A DNA stretch of 13,790 nt from Solirubrobacteraceae bacterium (lineage in GTDB: Bacteria; Actinomycetota; Thermoleophilia; Solirubrobacterales; Solirubrobacteraceae): NCBI GenBank assembly GCA_025455895.1, contig JALOLQ010000013.1, positions 1 to 13,790 of the forward strand, read 5' to 3'. A program made the translations under genes and the position numbers. Positions 13,763 through 13,790 of this stretch are shown piece after piece; position 1 is the stretch's first letter; every line of letters begins with the position of its first letter. The notes under the pieces are model-generated. The model saw nothing but the letters and a program-made list of their open reading frames with translations. It did not search any database and was not told where the DNA came from.

Positions 13763-13790
13763 GCGAGCTCCAGCGCCCGGTCGAGCAGCT
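13759..13790 (-). CDS. C-terminal end of an upstream minus-strand gene (partial)
   Basis: The last nine codons of a frame running in from the right edge encode LLDRALELA and stop with TGA at 13761-13759. That TGA overlaps the GTG start of the neighbouring glycosyltransferase in the same GTGA arrangement used five times elsewhere in the window (as GTGA or ATGA), which is the main reason to believe it is real. Too little is present to name a product. Confidence 0.5.
   Translation of the reverse strand, partial: LLDRALELA

Noticed and set aside
1..13790. CRISPR arrays, tRNA or rRNA genes, insertion sequences and long direct repeats.
   Set aside because: Reading both strands showed no regularly spaced repeats, no tRNA-like cloverleaf, no transposase motif and no duplicated flanks.

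Overview
The window is a gene-dense, very GC-rich (about 70-77% in the lines I counted by hand) piece of a surface-polysaccharide locus. Base composition, frequent GTG starts and TANNNT boxes placed only 6-11 nt before starts that lack a Shine-Dalgarno sequence suggest an Actinomycetota genome, possibly class Thermoleophilia; that placement is inference, since no rRNA or marker gene is present. There is no tRNA, rRNA, CRISPR array or insertion sequence, and no gene-free stretch longer than 50 bp.

Layout. Left part: a WecG/TagA/CpsF (GT26) glycosyltransferase on the minus strand diverges from a plus-strand pair made of a GDP-mannose-dehydratase-like SDR protein (probably a GDP-4-keto-6-deoxymannose reductase or close relative) and a family-2 glycosyltransferase. 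Convergent to these, on the minus strand, is gmd (GDP-mannose 4,6-dehydratase), interrupted in frame by a 351-residue intein carrying a two-motif LAGLIDADG homing endonuclease. Middle: diverging from gmd, on the plus strand, are a Wzx-like lipid-linked-sugar flippase, CDP-glucose 4,6-dehydratase (rfbG-type) and glucose-1-phosphate cytidylyltransferase (rfbF-type). Right part: from rfbF onward, six genes are chained by 4-bp stop/start overlaps: cytidylyltransferase, sugar C-methyltransferase, RmlC-type epimerase, NAD(P)-dependent ketoreductase, a second zinc-ribbon methyltransferase, and a family-2 glycosyltransferase. A minus-strand family-2 glycosyltransferase converges on the last of these, and the tail of one further minus-strand gene runs off the right edge.

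How they work together. Two nucleotide-sugar branches can be read. Gmd plus the SDR paralogue would give a GDP-6-deoxyhexose (GDP-rhamnose-like). RfbF, RfbG, C-methyltransferase, epimerase and ketoreductase would give a CDP-linked, C-methyl-branched 6-deoxyhexose, with the same enzyme order as mycarose or noviose pathways but a CDP carrier and no 3-deoxygenase. At least four glycosyltransferases would assemble the repeat unit and the flippase would export it. No polymerase, ligase or initiating phosphoglycosyltransferase is visible, so the locus probably continues beyond the window.

The outstanding feature is the intein in Gmd. It sits exactly inside the conserved NHE/SPRR motif, and the paralogue 1.3 kb away carries the same motif uninterrupted, so an occupied and an empty version of the protein-level site lie in one window.
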